64,000 nucleotides of DNA from Streptococcus parauberis NCFD 2020 (GCF_000187935.1 NZ_AEUT02000001.1:2100481-2164480), one strand, 5' to 3'; shown: positions 47,083 to 57,823, numbered from the stretch's first letter. Notes: generated by a model from the sequence alone, not told the origin. A program made the numbers and translations.

Positions 47083-48450
47083 TTAGCTTAAAATTTCCTT
47101 AACTGACAGAAATTCTTGTAGTTCTTGTTCTTTAAGTCGTTTTAACAAAATAAAAGTTGAAGGGATTAAGATTAGGACGCTGCCAATCCAAGCTGCAGGA
47201 TTGGCTGAGGCAATACCAGCAAAGCCAAAATAAATTAAACCAATAATAGCTACACCAGCTCTCATCACCAATTCCATAATTCCAGCAACCGTTGGTACAA
47301 ATCCGTAACCCAAGCCTTGAATAAAGCTGCGTAGAATAAAGAGAATTGCTAAGAGCCAGTAGAAAGACCCATTAATCAGATAGTAAAGTAATGCTAAATG
47401 GAAAACTTCTGGGTCTGCATCAGCGATAAATAAAGAAGAAAAGAAATGGTGGCATGAAATGAGAAGGATGGCGAAAAAGACTGCCCATCCTATTCCCAGG
47501 ATAAGGGAACTCTTGAGTCCCTCAAAGATACGCTTAAATTCTTTTGCACCAAAGTTCTGTGCAGTGAAAGTTGAAACGGCCAAACCTAAATTAATCATTG
47601 GTAACATGGCTAATTGGTCAGTTTTGCTAGCAATGGCTTGCGCTGCGATAGCCTGAGTTCCTAGCTTATTGATTGTGACTTGTAAGGTGATGGCACCAAT
47701 AGCAATAATACTGGCTTGAAAGCCCATTGGAATTGCTAGTCGTCCGTGTTGGTTAAGATTATCTTTATCAATGACCAAGTCTGCTCGGGTCAATCTGAAA
47801 AAGGGAATATTTTTGTGGATATAATAGAATAGGTAAGCAACTGAAAAAGCTTGCGCTGTAATGGTTGCAATACCAGCTCCTAAAACGCCCATCTTAAAAC
47901 CTAATATAAAAAGAAATTCCAAAAAGATGTTAAGGATACTAGCCAAGATTAAGGCAACTAATGGTGTTCGAGAGTTACCTAGACTTCTTATTGCATTTGA
48001 TAAGTAATTAAATAAAATAGTGAAGATTAATCCCGAAAACATGGCAAGAAGAAATTGATAGGAATTATCAATTAAGTTTTCTGGGGTTTGCATTAAATAG
48101 AGTAGTGGTTTTAAGAAAACTACAGAAATGACTGTAAGGATAAAACTGACTAATACAGAGTAAAATAGTCCGTGAACATAACTAGTTTTGACTCCAATAA
48201 AATCTTGGGCACCAAATCGCTGTGAGGTGACAATAGTCAGCCCAGAAGTCAGCCCCATCGCAAAACCGACTACCAGAAACATAATACTTCCTGTCGCTCC
48301 AACAGCTGCGAAGGCATCTTGTCCTAAAGTATGACCAACGATAATACTATCTGCGAAATTATAAGCAAGTTGAAAAAAACTACCTATTAGTAAAGGTAGG
48401 GTAAAAATCAAGATAACTTTTAAAGGGTTACCTTTTGTTAAATTTTGCAT
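47083..48450 (-). CDS. MATE family multidrug/cation exporter
   Basis: Twelve-helix multidrug and toxic compound extrusion protein, 455 residues. N-terminus MQNLTKGNPLKVILIFTLPLLIG and repeated FxLxGhTLGQDAFAAVG-type segments match the DinF/NorM group. ATG 48450 has GGAG upstream; an in-frame ATG at 48462 overlaps that site. Substrate unknown. Convergent with hasB. Confidence 0.9.
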   Translation of the reverse strand: MQNLTKGNPLKVILIFTLPLLIGSFFQLAYNFADSIIVGHTLGQDAFAAVGATGSIMFLVVGFAMGLTSGLTIVTSQRFGAQDFIGVKTSYVHGLFYSVLVSFILTVISVVFLKPLLYLMQTPENLIDNSYQFLLAMFSGLIFTILFNYLSNAIRSLGNSRTPLVALILASILNIFLEFLFILGFKMGVLGAGIATITAQAFSVAYLFYYIHKNIPFFRLTRADLVIDKDNLNQHGRLAIPMGFQASIIAIGAITLQVTINKLGTQAIAAQAIASKTDQLAMLPMINLGLAVSTFTAQNFGAKEFKRIFEGLKSSLILGIGWAVFFAILLISCHHFFSSLFIADADPEVFHLALLYYLINGSFYWLLAILFILRSFIQGLGYGFVPTVAGIMELVMRAGVAIIGLIYFGFAGIASANPAAWIGSVLILIPSTFILLKRLKEQELQEFLSVKEILS

Positions 48451-48562
48451 CCTAAACTCCATAAAAAAATTGTAAATTCTTTTATATTTTAACTTTTGTC
48501 ATAACAAATAGCAATAACTATCCAAAAAAGGCAAATGACATTTTTTGTGGTAAACTTATCAT

Positions 48563-49090
48563 ATGGAAAAAAAGGAATTAAGAACACAAGTAATTTCATC
48601 TATGAAAAAGATGGATAAAAAAGAAAAAAGTCAAAAAGACTTGCAGTTACTAGAATTAGTTTGTAATTCACAAGCATACAAAGATGCCAAAATTGTTGCG
48701 ACTTATCTAGCCATGCCTCATGAATACAAAACAACCCTTTTCATCAAGCGTGCATTGGCTGATGGTAAAATAATTGTTGTCCCTAAAACATACGGGAAAG
48801 GTCGAATGATTTTTGTACACTATAATCCAAAAGACTTACAAAGAACGTCTTATGGATTGATGGAGCCAATTAGCGAAGAGGAAGTGACAAAAGATCAAAT
48901 TGATCTGATTCATGTGCCAGGAGTTGCTTTTACTGAAGAAGGATTCCGGATTGGCTATGGTGGCGGTTATTATGATCGTTATCTAAGTTATTACCAGGGT
49001 CATACTTTTTCGACCATTTATCAGTGTCAAAAAGCTCAATTTCAACCTGCCGCACATGATGTTGCAGTGGAAGTGGTTTATGCCTTATGA
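48563..49090 (+). CDS. fthC: 5-formyltetrahydrofolate cyclo-ligase
   Basis: ATP-dependent conversion of 5-formyl-THF to methenyl-THF. 175 residues; the family motif GYGGGYYDRYL near residue 132 and the basic N-terminal nucleotide-binding residues are present. The ATG lacks a clear Shine-Dalgarno; TATCAT-like promoter sequence (48557-48562) abuts it, so the mRNA may have almost no leader. Stop overlaps the rhomboid gene by four bases (ATGA). Confidence 0.93.
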   Translation: MEKKELRTQVISSMKKMDKKEKSQKDLQLLELVCNSQAYKDAKIVATYLAMPHEYKTTLFIKRALADGKIIVVPKTYGKGRMIFVHYNPKDLQRTSYGLMEPISEEEVTKDQIDLIHVPGVAFTEEGFRIGYGGGYYDRYLSYYQGHTFSTIYQCQKAQFQPAAHDVAVEVVYAL

Positions 49091-49761
49091 TATATGATTT
49101 GCGAAAGAATCCAGTTACATTAACATTATTAATTCTGACCGCACTGGTTTTTTTAGCCATGCAAGTATTTTATGGTCAGTTTGCTAGATCAGTTCAGGCT
49201 ATTTACCAATTTGGTGGCATGTATGGAGTTGCTGTAAAAGCCCTACCTTCTCAGTTATGGCGTCTAGTTAGTGCCATCTTTGTTCATATTGGTTGGGAAC
49301 ATTTTTTACTCAATGGGCTAACATTGGTATTTGTTGGTCAGTTATCTGAGAAACTGTGGGGAGCACGTCATTTTCTGCTCTTGTATCTCTTATCTGGTAT
49401 TATGGGTAACCTATTTGTTTTAGCTTTTACACCTTCAACCGTAGCTGCAGGTGCATCAACGTCCTTATTTGGACTATTTGCGGCCATAACTGTTTTGGGT
49501 TATTTTAGTCAAAATTTATCATTAAAAGCTTTATCTAAGTCTTACCAGTCACTAATTTTTGTCAACTTACTGATGAATATTTTTATGCCTAATGTTAGTA
49601 TTGCAGGACATATTGGTGGGATTGTCGGTGGTGCTTTAGCAGCACTTTTCTTGCCTAGCCAAGCACCAGAAAATCAATTTGAGAGAAAATATCGATTAGC
49701 ATCGCTAGCTCTATATGTCTTTCTTGTAGTCGCAATCCTAACTTATACTTATCTAACATAA
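49087..49761 (+). CDS. rhomboid family intramembrane serine protease
   Basis: 224 residues, six or seven transmembrane helices. Catalytic serine in AAGASTSLFGLFA (near residue 123) and catalytic histidine in IAGHIGGIVGGAL (near residue 177); the HFLLNG asparagine/histidine loop is present. Translationally coupled to the cyclo-ligase gene, a pairing common in Firmicutes. Substrates unknown. Confidence 0.92.
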   Translation: MIYDLRKNPVTLTLLILTALVFLAMQVFYGQFARSVQAIYQFGGMYGVAVKALPSQLWRLVSAIFVHIGWEHFLLNGLTLVFVGQLSEKLWGARHFLLLYLLSGIMGNLFVLAFTPSTVAAGASTSLFGLFAAITVLGYFSQNLSLKALSKSYQSLIFVNLLMNIFMPNVSIAGHIGGIVGGALAALFLPSQAPENQFERKYRLASLALYVFLVVAILTYTYLT

Positions 49762-49785
49762 AAAAAGTGCCCCTAGGCACTTTTT
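49762..49785. terminator. bidirectional terminator between rhomboid and hasC genes
   Basis: AAAAAGTGCC-CCTA-GGCACTTTTT, symmetrical, serving both converging transcripts; it overlaps the hasC stop codon. Confidence 0.9.
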
Positions 49786-50689
49786 ATTTTGTTTCTGTTT
49801 TTCCTTCCAATTCTTTACCTAATTGGATAATGTATTTTTTCAAATCATCTTTAACTTGCTCATGTTTCAAAGCATAGTCGATAGAAGTTTTCATAAAGCC
49901 AAATTTATCACCAACATCATAACGATTTCCAGTGAATTCACGAGCAAAGACGCGTTGCGTTTTGTTCAATGTATCAATAGCATCAGTCAATTGGATTTCG
50001 TTACCTGCACCTGGTGCCTGATTTTCTAAGATTTCGAAAATTTCAGGGGTAAGGAGATAACGTCCGATGATAGCTAAATCACTAGGAGCATCTTCAGGTT
50101 TTGGTTTTTCTACGAAAGTTGAAACGCTGTACAAACCATGGTGAGCTTTACCGTGCGGAGCGATTACCCCGTAAGAAGAAACATCTTCATGAGGAACCTT
50201 CATAACGGCAATTGTTGACGCATGGGTTGTCTCGAAGTCGTTCATTAATTGTCTTGTTAGGGGAATTACTGAGTTGTCAGTGATATCCATAAGATCGTCA
50301 CCAAGCATAACGATGAATGGTTCATTTCCAACAAAAGCTTTCGCTTGTAAGACGGCATCACCCAAGCCTCTTGGATGACTTTGTCTGATAAAATGCAAAT
50401 TGATTGAAGTTGTTTCATCAACTAATTTGAGGAGTTCAGTTTTCCCTTTTTGTTTTAGGTTATACTCTAATTCAAAGTTGGAATCAAAGTGGTCTTCGAT
50501 AGAACGTTTTGCTTTACCAGTAACAATCAGGATTTCTTCAATCCCAGATTTTAATGCTTCTTCAACAATAAATTGAATTGTTGGTTTGTCAACGATAGGC
50601 AACATTTCCTTGGCTAGTGCTTTTGTGGCTGGTAAAAATCTTGTTCCAAGGCCTGCGGCAGGAATAATTGCTTTTCTTACTTTAGTCAT
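49784..50689 (-). CDS. hasC: UTP-glucose-1-phosphate uridylyltransferase
   Basis: Makes UDP-glucose for hyaluronan (via HasB) and glycolipids. 301 residues with the nucleotidyl-transferase motif [21 protein letters not shown] and [14 protein letters not shown] 50689 ([13 protein letters not shown]) has GGAGG upstream; an in-frame TTG at 50701 lies on the RBS itself and is rejected. Downstream of gpsA in one operon. Could equally be called galU; has naming follows the S. uberis precedent. Confidence 0.93.
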   Translation of the reverse strand: MTKVRKAIIPAAGLGTRFLPATKALAKEMLPIVDKPTIQFIVEEALKSGIEEILIVTGKAKRSIEDHFDSNFELEYNLKQKGKTELLKLVDETTSINLHFIRQSHPRGLGDAVLQAKAFVGNEPFIVMLGDDLMDITDNSVIPLTRQLMNDFETTHASTIAVMKVPHEDVSSYGVIAPHGKAHHGLYSVSTFVEKPKPEDAPSDLAIIGRYLLTPEIFEILENQAPGAGNEIQLTDAIDTLNKTQRVFAREFTGNRYDVGDKFGFMKTSIDYALKHEQVKDDLKKYIIQLGKELEGKTETK

Positions 50690-50710
50690 TTGTGCCTCCA
50701 ATATTACTTA

Positions 50711-51727
50711 TTAGTGCCATTCGTTTTCAGAACGGAATTCATTAGACATCATTTCAAGAATGCTTGCTTTAACTTCAGCACCTTCATAGATAACTCGGTA
50801 GATAGCACTTGTAATAGGCATATAGACACCAAGTTCTTGTGCAATTTCATATGCAACTTTAGTTGTTGAAATTCCTTCGATGACCATTCCCATGTTACGT
50901 TCAATATCTTCCAGTTTTTCGCCACGACCAAGCGCATCACCAGCACGCCAGTTTCGTGAATGAACAGAAGTACCAGTAACAATTAAGTCACCAACACCAG
51001 ATAAACCACTGTAAGTTAATGGATTAGCTCCAAGTTTAACCCCAAGACGAGTAATTTCAGCTAAACCACGAGTAATGACAGCAGCTTTGGCATTATCACC
51101 ATAGCCTAAACCGTGAAGGGCACCAGCACCAACAGCTATGATGTTTTTAAGAGCACCAGCTGTTTCAACTCCGATTACATCAGAATTGGTATAAAGACGG
51201 AAATAACGGTTACTAAACAAACTTTGGACATATTTAGCAGAATCCAAATCTTTTGATGCTGCAGTAATCAAGGTAATATCACGAACAATTGTTTCTTCCG
51301 CATGACTAGGACCTGATACAACGACAATGTCACTGCGTAGCTCGGTAGGAATTTCTTCAGAGATAACAGTTGATAGTCTTTCGTGGCTTCCTGGTTCAAG
51401 ACCTTTAGAAGCATGCATGATAGTTACTTTATGGTCCAGAACTTCAGCAACTTGTTTGGCAACTAATCGAGTAACTTTTGTTGGCACTACAAAAAGAATT
51501 GCATCTACCTCAGCTAAAGCTTCTTTCAAGTTAGTAGTCGCAGTAATGCGTTCATCTAAAACGATATCATTGAAATAACGTGTATTTGTATGCTCTGTAT
51601 TGATTTCAGTAATTTGTTGCTCTGAGTCTCCCCAAAGGATAACTTGGTGTCCATTATCAATTAAGACTTGAGACAAAGCAGTCCCCCAAGAACCGGGACC
51701 TAAAATTGCAACTTTTTGTTTATTCAT
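50711..51727 (-). CDS. gpsA: NAD(P)-dependent glycerol-3-phosphate dehydrogenase
   Basis: Reduces dihydroxyacetone phosphate to sn-glycerol 3-phosphate for phospholipid synthesis. 338 residues: Rossmann [21 protein letters not shown], catalytic lysine in [17 protein letters not shown]. First gene of the gpsA-hasC pair, 22 bp apart. Promoter lies in the 207-bp gap divergent from the MarR-like gene. Confidence 0.95.
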   Translation of the reverse strand: MNKQKVAILGPGSWGTALSQVLIDNGHQVILWGDSEQQITEINTEHTNTRYFNDIVLDERITATTNLKEALAEVDAILFVVPTKVTRLVAKQVAEVLDHKVTIMHASKGLEPGSHERLSTVISEEIPTELRSDIVVVSGPSHAEETIVRDITLITAASKDLDSAKYVQSLFSNRYFRLYTNSDVIGVETAGALKNIIAVGAGALHGLGYGDNAKAAVITRGLAEITRLGVKLGANPLTYSGLSGVGDLIVTGTSVHSRNWRAGDALGRGEKLEDIERNMGMVIEGISTTKVAYEIAQELGVYMPITSAIYRVIYEGAEVKASILEMMSNEFRSENEWH

Positions 51728-51875
51728 TCTTTTTCTCCTCGTAATTTAGAGTTAGTCAATTTTATTATAACACAGATGCTTTTATTCATCTAATAGAAAA
51801 GGCATACATGGGCTCAAAAATGTAATCATTTTCATAAAAAAGATTAAAATTTTTGAAAAAAATAAGCTATTTTCA

Positions 51876-51904
51876 TTGACAATAGTTCCCAAGAGAACTA
51901 AAAT
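51876..51904 (+). promoter_or_regulatory. promoter and operator of the MarR/ABC exporter operon
   Basis: TTGACA (51876-51881), 17 bp, TAAAAT (51899-51904). The spacer holds the inverted repeat AGTTC-CCAAGA-GAACT (51884-51899). GAGAACTAA occurs at 51893-51901 and again at 51913-51921 just before the RBS. This is a typical MarR-family self-operator layout. Confidence 0.7.
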
Positions 51905-51933
51905 AGTCATCATGAGAACTAAGGAGGAAAAAT

Positions 51934-52383
51934 ATGTCACGTATTATTGCTGATCTTCGTGATTTGACTCATCAAATTGAACAAATCACTTAAGAAATTG
52001 CGCAAGCTTACCATATTGACCAGTTAGCTGGGCCTCAAGGCCATGTACTTGTTTTCTTGGAAAGAAATCAGGACCGAGAAATCTTTGTTAAAGATATTGA
52101 AAAAACATTAAATATCTCAAAATCAGTTTCCAGTAATTTAGTTAAACGCATGGAAAAAAATGGTTTTATTGAAGTAGTTCCTTCAATAGCAGATAAACGT
52201 TTTAAACAAGTCGTATTAACAGAGGTTGGAAAAGAAAAGATTCCTTTGTTGCATGAATGCCGGAAGGCTATCGAAAATTATTTTTTCAAGGAAATATCAA
52301 AAGATGACTTTATGACAGTCAAGCATGTCATAGACCAGCTAAAACTAAATATTGCTGAATACAAAGGAGAGAAAAATGCTTAA
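51934..52383 (+). pseudogene. MarR family repressor with a nonsense codon at position 20
   Basis: The frame from ATG 51934 (AAGGAGG site, MSRIIADLRDL) is stopped by TAA at 51991-51993, then continues open in the same frame to 52383. The remainder encodes a winged-helix MarR protein (IFVKDIEKTLNISKSVSSNLVKRMEKNGFIEV, ADKRFKQVVLT). Total would be 149 codons, normal for the family. Without suppression, only a 19-residue peptide or, from an internal ATG, a version lacking the N-terminal dimerisation helix could be made. It overlaps the ABC gene by 8 bp. The likely result is loss of repression of the exporter. Confidence 0.82.
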
Positions 52384-54085
52384 AAATGCCATCATGCGTT
52401 ATAAATGGTATGCCCTAGGTTCTGTCTTAATGATCATAGCAGTTGTAGCAAGTGCATTGTTACAACCTCATTATCTGAAAGATGTGCTAAGTGCAGTCAT
52501 GAAAAATGACACAGATAAAATTACAGAAGTTGGACAGTTATTATTGATTATTGCAGGAGTTGGTTTAATTGCCGGTACTGTCAATACCATTTTAGCAGCT
52601 AAGATAGCTCAAGGTGTATCAGCTGATATCCGTGAGAAGGTATTTAGAAAAATCCAAAGTTTTTCATATGCTAATGTTGAGGAATTTAATGCTGGTAATT
52701 TAGTTGTTCGTATGACCAACGATGTTAACCAAATCCAAAACTTGGTGATGATGATTTTCCAAGTCTTGCTCCGTTTACCAATTTTATTTATAGGTGCCTT
52801 TATTATGGCGGTTAACACTTTACCAAAACTATGGTGGGTTATTATCCTGATGGTTGTATTAATTGCTATTATTATGGCCCTTGTTATGAGTCAAATGGGC
52901 CCACGTTTTGGGAAGTTCCAAACCTTGATGGATAAAATTAATCGTATTGCTAAAGAGAATCTACGTGGTGTTCGTGTCGTTAAATCGTTCGTTCAAGAAA
53001 GAGAACAATATGCTAAATTCAAAGAGACATCAAATGAACTATTAGATCTTAATATGTTTATTGGGTACGGTTTTTCAATGATGCAACCAGCTTTAATGCT
53101 AGTTTCGTATTTAGCTGTTTTTGTATCACTCTTATTAGTTTCCAAGATGGTAAAAACAGATCCAACAGTTATAGGTAGTATTGCTTCCTTCATGACTTAT
53201 ATGATGCAAATCATGTTTTCAATTATTATGGTTGGATTCATGGGGATGCAAGCTAGTCGTGCTTTTATTTCAATTGGTCGTCTGAAAGAAGTTTTAGAGA
53301 CAGAACCTGCAATGACTTTTGCTACTGAAGAAGTTGAAGATTTAAATGGCGATATTGTTTTTGATCATGTATCTTTCTCATATCCAAATGAAGAAGATGC
53401 TATGTTAAAAGATATTTCCTTCTCTATTAAATCTGGGCAAATGGTTGGTGTCGTTGGCGCAACAGGTGCCGGAAAATCAACCTTGGCTCAATTAATTCCT
53501 CGTTTATTTGACCCACAAGAGGGTACAATCACAATTGGTGGTAAAGATTTAAAAACACTCAGCCAACAAACACTCCGCGAAACAGTTTCAATTGTTTTGC
53601 AAAAAGCTATTCTCTTTTCGGGGACTATTGCAGATAACCTTCGCCAAGGAAATTTAACAGCTGATTTACAAGCTATGGAAAGTGCTGCTAGAATCGCGCA
53701 AGCTCAAGAATTTATTGACCGAATGGATTTAGCCTACGAAAGTGAAGTTGAAGAACGTGGAAATAATTTCTCTGGTGGTCAGAAACAACGGTTGTCCATT
53801 GCTCGTGGGGTTATCAGTAATCCTAAGGTCTTAGTCTTGGACGATTCAACGTCAGCCTTAGATGCTAAGTCAGAGAAACTAGTCCAAGAAGCTTTAAACA
53901 AGGACTTGAAAGATACAACAACAATTATCATTGCACAAAAGATTTCGTCAGTGGTTAAAGCCGATACTATCTTAGTTTTAGATGAAGGTAAGTTAATTGG
54001 TCAAGGAACCCATGCTGAATTAGTAGCAAATAATGCAGTCTACCGTGAAATTTATGATACACAGAAAGGTAAGGAGGAAGACTAA
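52376..54085 (+). CDS. heterodimeric ABC exporter, subunit with degenerate ATPase site
   Basis: Half transporter of 569 residues: six-helix type I exporter membrane domain (to about 320), then ATPase domain with Walker [10 protein letters not shown], signature [10 protein letters not shown], and Walker [13 protein letters not shown], where Asp stands in place of the catalytic Glu. That is the usual asymmetry of BmrC/PatA-type heterodimers. ATG 52376 has AAAGGAG. Partner gene overlaps by one base. Probably multidrug or peptide export. Confidence 0.92.
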   Translation: MLKNAIMRYKWYALGSVLMIIAVVASALLQPHYLKDVLSAVMKNDTDKITEVGQLLLIIAGVGLIAGTVNTILAAKIAQGVSADIREKVFRKIQSFSYANVEEFNAGNLVVRMTNDVNQIQNLVMMIFQVLLRLPILFIGAFIMAVNTLPKLWWVIILMVVLIAIIMALVMSQMGPRFGKFQTLMDKINRIAKENLRGVRVVKSFVQEREQYAKFKETSNELLDLNMFIGYGFSMMQPALMLVSYLAVFVSLLLVSKMVKTDPTVIGSIASFMTYMMQIMFSIIMVGFMGMQASRAFISIGRLKEVLETEPAMTFATEEVEDLNGDIVFDHVSFSYPNEEDAMLKDISFSIKSGQMVGVVGATGAGKSTLAQLIPRLFDPQEGTITIGGKDLKTLSQQTLRETVSIVLQKAILFSGTIADNLRQGNLTADLQAMESAARIAQAQEFIDRMDLAYESEVEERGNNFSGGQKQRLSIARGVISNPKVLVLDDSTSALDAKSEKLVQEALNKDLKDTTTIIIAQKISSVVKADTILVLDEGKLIGQGTHAELVANNAVYREIYDTQKGKEED

Positions 54086-55869
54086 TGAAAACAGCACGCT
54101 TTTTCTGGTTTTATTTTAAACGTTTTAAATTATCATTTTTCTTTATCTTTGTAGCTATTATTTTAGCCACTTACCTACAAGTTAAAGCACCTGTTTTCTT
54201 AGGGGAATCCCTAACTGAAATGGGTAAAATTGGTCAAAAATACTATATGGCAAAAATGGCTGGGCAAACTGGTTTTAAACCAGATATGTCAGATTTTATG
54301 GCTGTAATGTGGAAATTGCTTTTAGCTTATATCTTTACAGCTCTTGCTAACCTTGTTTATAGTTTACTCTTTACAAGAATCGTTGCTCACTCAACGAACC
54401 GTATGAGAAAAGGGTTATTTGGGAAATTGGAACGTCTTACAGTTGCTTTCTTTGATCAACATAAAGATGGTGATATCTTATCTCGTTTCACTAGTGACCT
54501 TGATAATATTCAAAACTCACTTAATCAATCTTTGGTACAGGTTGTAACTAACGTTGCTTTGTATATTGGTTTAGTATGGATGATGTTTAGACAGGACACA
54601 CGTCTTGCTTGGTTAACTGTTGCCTCAACACCTGTCGCTTTGATTTTCTTAGTTATCATTATCCGTTTAGCTCGCAAATACACTAATATTCAACAAAAAG
54701 AAGTCTCAGCATTAAATGCCTACATGGATGAAAAAATTTCTGGTCAAAAAGCTATTATTGTCCAAGGTGTTCAGGCAGAAACGATTAATGGTTTCTTAGA
54801 GCATAATGAAAAAGTTCGTCAAGCAACCTTTAGAGGGCGCCTCTTCTCAGGACTACTCTTCCCTGTTATGAACGGGATGAGTCTCGTAAACACAGCCATT
54901 GTTATCTTCCTTGGTTCGAAAATTGTCCTAGACGATAAGTCAATTTCAATGGCAGCTGGTTTAGGTTTGGTCGTGATGTTTGTTCAGTATTCACAACAGT
55001 ACTATCAACCAATCATGCAAATTGCAGCTTCATGGGGTGAGTTACAGTTAGCCTTTACTGGAGCTAGCCGCATACAGGAAATGTTCGATGAAAAAGAAGA
55101 AGTCCGTCCAGAGAATGGACCTGTCTTTTCAGAATTAAAAGAAGGCGTTGAAATAAAAAATGTTGATTTCGCCTACTTACCAAATAAAAAAGTTTTATCG
55201 AACGTTTCAATTTCTGCGTCAAAAGGTAAAATGGTAGCCGTAGTTGGGCCAACTGGCTCTGGTAAAACAACTATTATGAACCTTATTAACCGTTTCTATG
55301 ATGTTGATGCTGGCTCAATTACTTTTGATGGTATTGATATTCGTGACTATGATCTGGATAGCCTTCGTAAAAATGTCGGAATTGTATTACAAGAATCAGT
55401 CCTTTTCTCAGGTACAATTACAGATAATATCCGATTTGGAGATGATTCCATTAGTCAAGAAATGGTTGAAACAGCTGCGCGTGCAACCCATATTCATGAC
55501 TTTATCATGTCTTTACCGGAAGGTTACAATACACTAGTAACAGATGATGAAAACATCTTCTCAACAGGTCAAAAGCAATTAATTTCAATTGCCCGGACCC
55601 TGTTAACAGATCCACAGGTTCTCATCTTAGATGAAGCAACGTCAAACGTTGATACTGTTACAGAAAGTAAGATTCAAAAAGCTATGGAAGCTATTGTCGC
55701 AGGTCGAACAAGCTTTGTTATCGCCCACAGACTAAAAACGATATTAAATGCTGATGAGATTATTGTCTTAAAAGACGGTGAAGTCATCGAGCAAGGAAAT
55801 CATCACGAGCTCCTCAGACAAAAAGGATTCTACTCAGAACTCTACCACAACCAGTTTGTGTTTGAGTAA
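54085..55869 (+). CDS. heterodimeric ABC exporter, catalytic subunit
   Basis: 594-residue partner: membrane domain to about 340, ATPase domain with Walker [10 protein letters not shown], signature [10 protein letters not shown] (not the canonical SGGQ) and Walker [13 protein letters not shown] with intact Glu. The altered signature here and the missing Glu in the partner fall on the same composite site in such dimers, so only one site should hydrolyse ATP. Start overlaps the previous stop (TAATG). Strong terminator follows. Confidence 0.92.
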   Translation: MKTARFFWFYFKRFKLSFFFIFVAIILATYLQVKAPVFLGESLTEMGKIGQKYYMAKMAGQTGFKPDMSDFMAVMWKLLLAYIFTALANLVYSLLFTRIVAHSTNRMRKGLFGKLERLTVAFFDQHKDGDILSRFTSDLDNIQNSLNQSLVQVVTNVALYIGLVWMMFRQDTRLAWLTVASTPVALIFLVIIIRLARKYTNIQQKEVSALNAYMDEKISGQKAIIVQGVQAETINGFLEHNEKVRQATFRGRLFSGLLFPVMNGMSLVNTAIVIFLGSKIVLDDKSISMAAGLGLVVMFVQYSQQYYQPIMQIAASWGELQLAFTGASRIQEMFDEKEEVRPENGPVFSELKEGVEIKNVDFAYLPNKKVLSNVSISASKGKMVAVVGPTGSGKTTIMNLINRFYDVDAGSITFDGIDIRDYDLDSLRKNVGIVLQESVLFSGTITDNIRFGDDSISQEMVETAARATHIHDFIMSLPEGYNTLVTDDENIFSTGQKQLISIARTLLTDPQVLILDEATSNVDTVTESKIQKAMEAIVAGRTSFVIAHRLKTILNADEIIVLKDGEVIEQGNHHELLRQKGFYSELYHNQFVFE

Positions 55870-55870
55870 A

Positions 55871-55910
55871 AAAAGACTCGATTTTAAAATCGAGTCTTTT
55901 TTTTTTAGTT
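55871..55910. terminator. bidirectional terminator after the ABC exporter
   Basis: A 30-bp perfect palindrome centred on TTTTAAAA: AAAAGACTCGATTTT and its complement, then T10. Also ends the convergent FMN reductase operon. Confidence 0.92.
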
Positions 55911-55917
55911 CAAATAA

Positions 55918-57177
55918 TTAGCTTTCAGAAGCACCAGAATTTGCATCTGCTTCAGCAACAATTGCTTCGGCTGCAGCTGCAGCATCTCCGGTGTCTGAAG
56001 CACCTGAGCTAGCATCGGCATGAGCGTGTGCAGCTGCAGGCATTGCACTTGCTTTACCACCGGCTAAATGTTGGCCAGTTTCTTTTAAGTACCAGTCTAA
56101 CCATGGTTTAAAGTTGAAGACAATTTCATTAATACCAGCATAAGATCCATCAGGATAGTACATTGCTTGGTAGTTGTGTGTATTAATGATTTCTGCTGGG
56201 GAACCAGGTACAATTGTCCGAACATACTCTTGGTTACCGTTACGAAGTGTTCCAATAACCCATTCAACATTCTTCATACGTTTTGGAGGAAGACTTCCGT
56301 GAACAGTCGACATACGGTTCCCAACTTGTGCAGGCACACGTTTAGCATACATTGTTTCTGGGTCTTGGTGGGCATTGTTGTAATAGAGGAATTGATTATT
56401 GTCATCGGCGAAGGTTAGCTCGAATGGCATAGCTTTCAAGAACATATTGATTTGATCAACTGTCAAGAGACCATTATCAAGTTTGACATAAGTGTCCCCT
56501 TCAACTGCATTGACAATTTTAGAAGCTTTTTCTAACCAATCTGGATCATCTGGATCGATTTCAGTAATCGTAGTAGCAATTGGTTTACTAGCATCTAAAT
56601 CTTCAGGCATAATTGCTTTAGGTTTTTTTAAAGCAGAAACGACACCAACATATTTGATGAAGTTATCTAAACAAGATTCTAAGAATTTCACAGTTCCCTC
56701 GTTAATGATGTTTCCTTTGTCGTCAAAAGCTTCTTTAGCTTTACCCAGTAAGAATTCATTTCCTGGTAATGTGTAAGCATTGACACCTGGAGCATCCAGA
56801 ATTTTACGTAAATGTACCTGAGCGCGTGATGTTCCTTGGTCATAGTAAGAAGCTCCCACAATCATAACGGGCTTATTTTCAAGTGGATGAAGACTGAAAG
56901 ACATCAATTCTAAAGCACTCTTCAAAGCAGGTGTAATGGTGTGATTATGTTCAGGAGTGGCAATGATTACACCATCAGCACGAGTGATTTTGTTGTACAT
57001 ATATTGCACCGCAAATTCATTTGACTGATTTGTGTCATCTTGGTTGAACATAGGAATATCTTTGATTTCTAATAGTTCAAGATCAAATTTTGTTTTAAAC
57101 TGACGTCTAATAAATTCAAGTAAGATACGGTTATATGATTGTTCGGCGTTTGAGCCGACGATACCTACAAATTTCAT
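55918..57177 (-). CDS. NADPH-dependent FMN reductase fused to a PAS-like domain
   Basis: 419 residues. The N-terminal flavodoxin-like domain (1 to about 185: GIVGSNAEQSYNRILLEFI, ATPEHNHTITPALKSALE) is an FMN reductase. Residues about 235-370 (MPFELTFADDNNQFLYYN, GSLPPKRMKNVEWVI, VRTIVPG) resemble the PAS domain that follows DUF438/hemerythrin-type modules. The last 40 residues are low-complexity Ala/Ser/Asp with HAHAD. Probably a redox-linked flavoenzyme with a sensory or cofactor-binding half; no substrate is evident. Downstream of a second FMN reductase gene in one operon (18-bp gap). Confidence 0.82.
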   Translation of the reverse strand: MKFVGIVGSNAEQSYNRILLEFIRRQFKTKFDLELLEIKDIPMFNQDDTNQSNEFAVQYMYNKITRADGVIIATPEHNHTITPALKSALELMSFSLHPLENKPVMIVGASYYDQGTSRAQVHLRKILDAPGVNAYTLPGNEFLLGKAKEAFDDKGNIINEGTVKFLESCLDNFIKYVGVVSALKKPKAIMPEDLDASKPIATTITEIDPDDPDWLEKASKIVNAVEGDTYVKLDNGLLTVDQINMFLKAMPFELTFADDNNQFLYYNNAHQDPETMYAKRVPAQVGNRMSTVHGSLPPKRMKNVEWVIGTLRNGNQEYVRTIVPGSPAEIINTHNYQAMYYPDGSYAGINEIVFNFKPWLDWYLKETGQHLAGGKASAMPAAAHAHADASSGASDTGDAAAAAEAIVAEADANSGASES

Positions 57178-57195
57178 ATTTGACTTCCTCTTTTC

Positions 57196-57798
57196 TTATA
57201 AACTTTCCCAGTCAAAGTTCTCAGCATTTTTTTTCAAAAGATCTTGAGCATTAGACAACTTACCGGTAATTTTTACAAAAATACGAAAATCATCAAAGAT
57301 GGCATCTAATTTTTGAATAGTTTCTAGGTCAAATAAATTACCATCATTATCGAATGCTTGAAGGGAATGAGATAGTAAGAATTCATCTGGCATAACAGTT
57401 GCTTTTAATTCTGGTGCATTTAGGATTTGACGTAATTGTAGTTGTGCACGAGAAGAACCGAGAGTTCCATATGAAGCACCAGTAATCATGACTGGTTTTT
57501 TCAACAGTGGATAAATTCCATAGGATAACCAGGCTAGTGCATTCATCAGTACGGCAGGAATAGAGTGGTCATATTCAGGTGTACCGATAATGACACCATC
57601 AGCAGCCTCAATTTTTGATGCGATTTCTTTTACTATTTCAGGGACAACCTTGTTAGCAGGCTTGTTAAAGACTGGTATATCCTTGATTTCAATTATTTCA
57701 ATATCACATTTATCCGCAAAATGATTAACCATATATTGGAGAAGCTTACGATTAGTGGAATTTTTTGAATTAGTTCCGACGATACTAATCAGTTTCAT
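57196..57798 (-). CDS. NADPH-dependent FMN reductase
   Basis: 200-residue flavodoxin-like reductase, paralogous to the N-terminal half of the next gene (shared GTPEYDHSIPAVLMNAL, GASYGTLGSSRAQLQLRQIL). First gene of the pair. RBS AGAGGAAA. Its promoter region holds an AGAGA/TCTCT inverted repeat also found at the divergent DUF454 promoter. Confidence 0.86.
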   Translation of the reverse strand: MKLISIVGTNSKNSTNRKLLQYMVNHFADKCDIEIIEIKDIPVFNKPANKVVPEIVKEIASKIEAADGVIIGTPEYDHSIPAVLMNALAWLSYGIYPLLKKPVMITGASYGTLGSSRAQLQLRQILNAPELKATVMPDEFLLSHSLQAFDNDGNLFDLETIQKLDAIFDDFRIFVKITGKLSNAQDLLKKNAENFDWESL

Positions 57799-57823
57799 AG
57801 TATTTCCTCTTTTCTAATAACCA

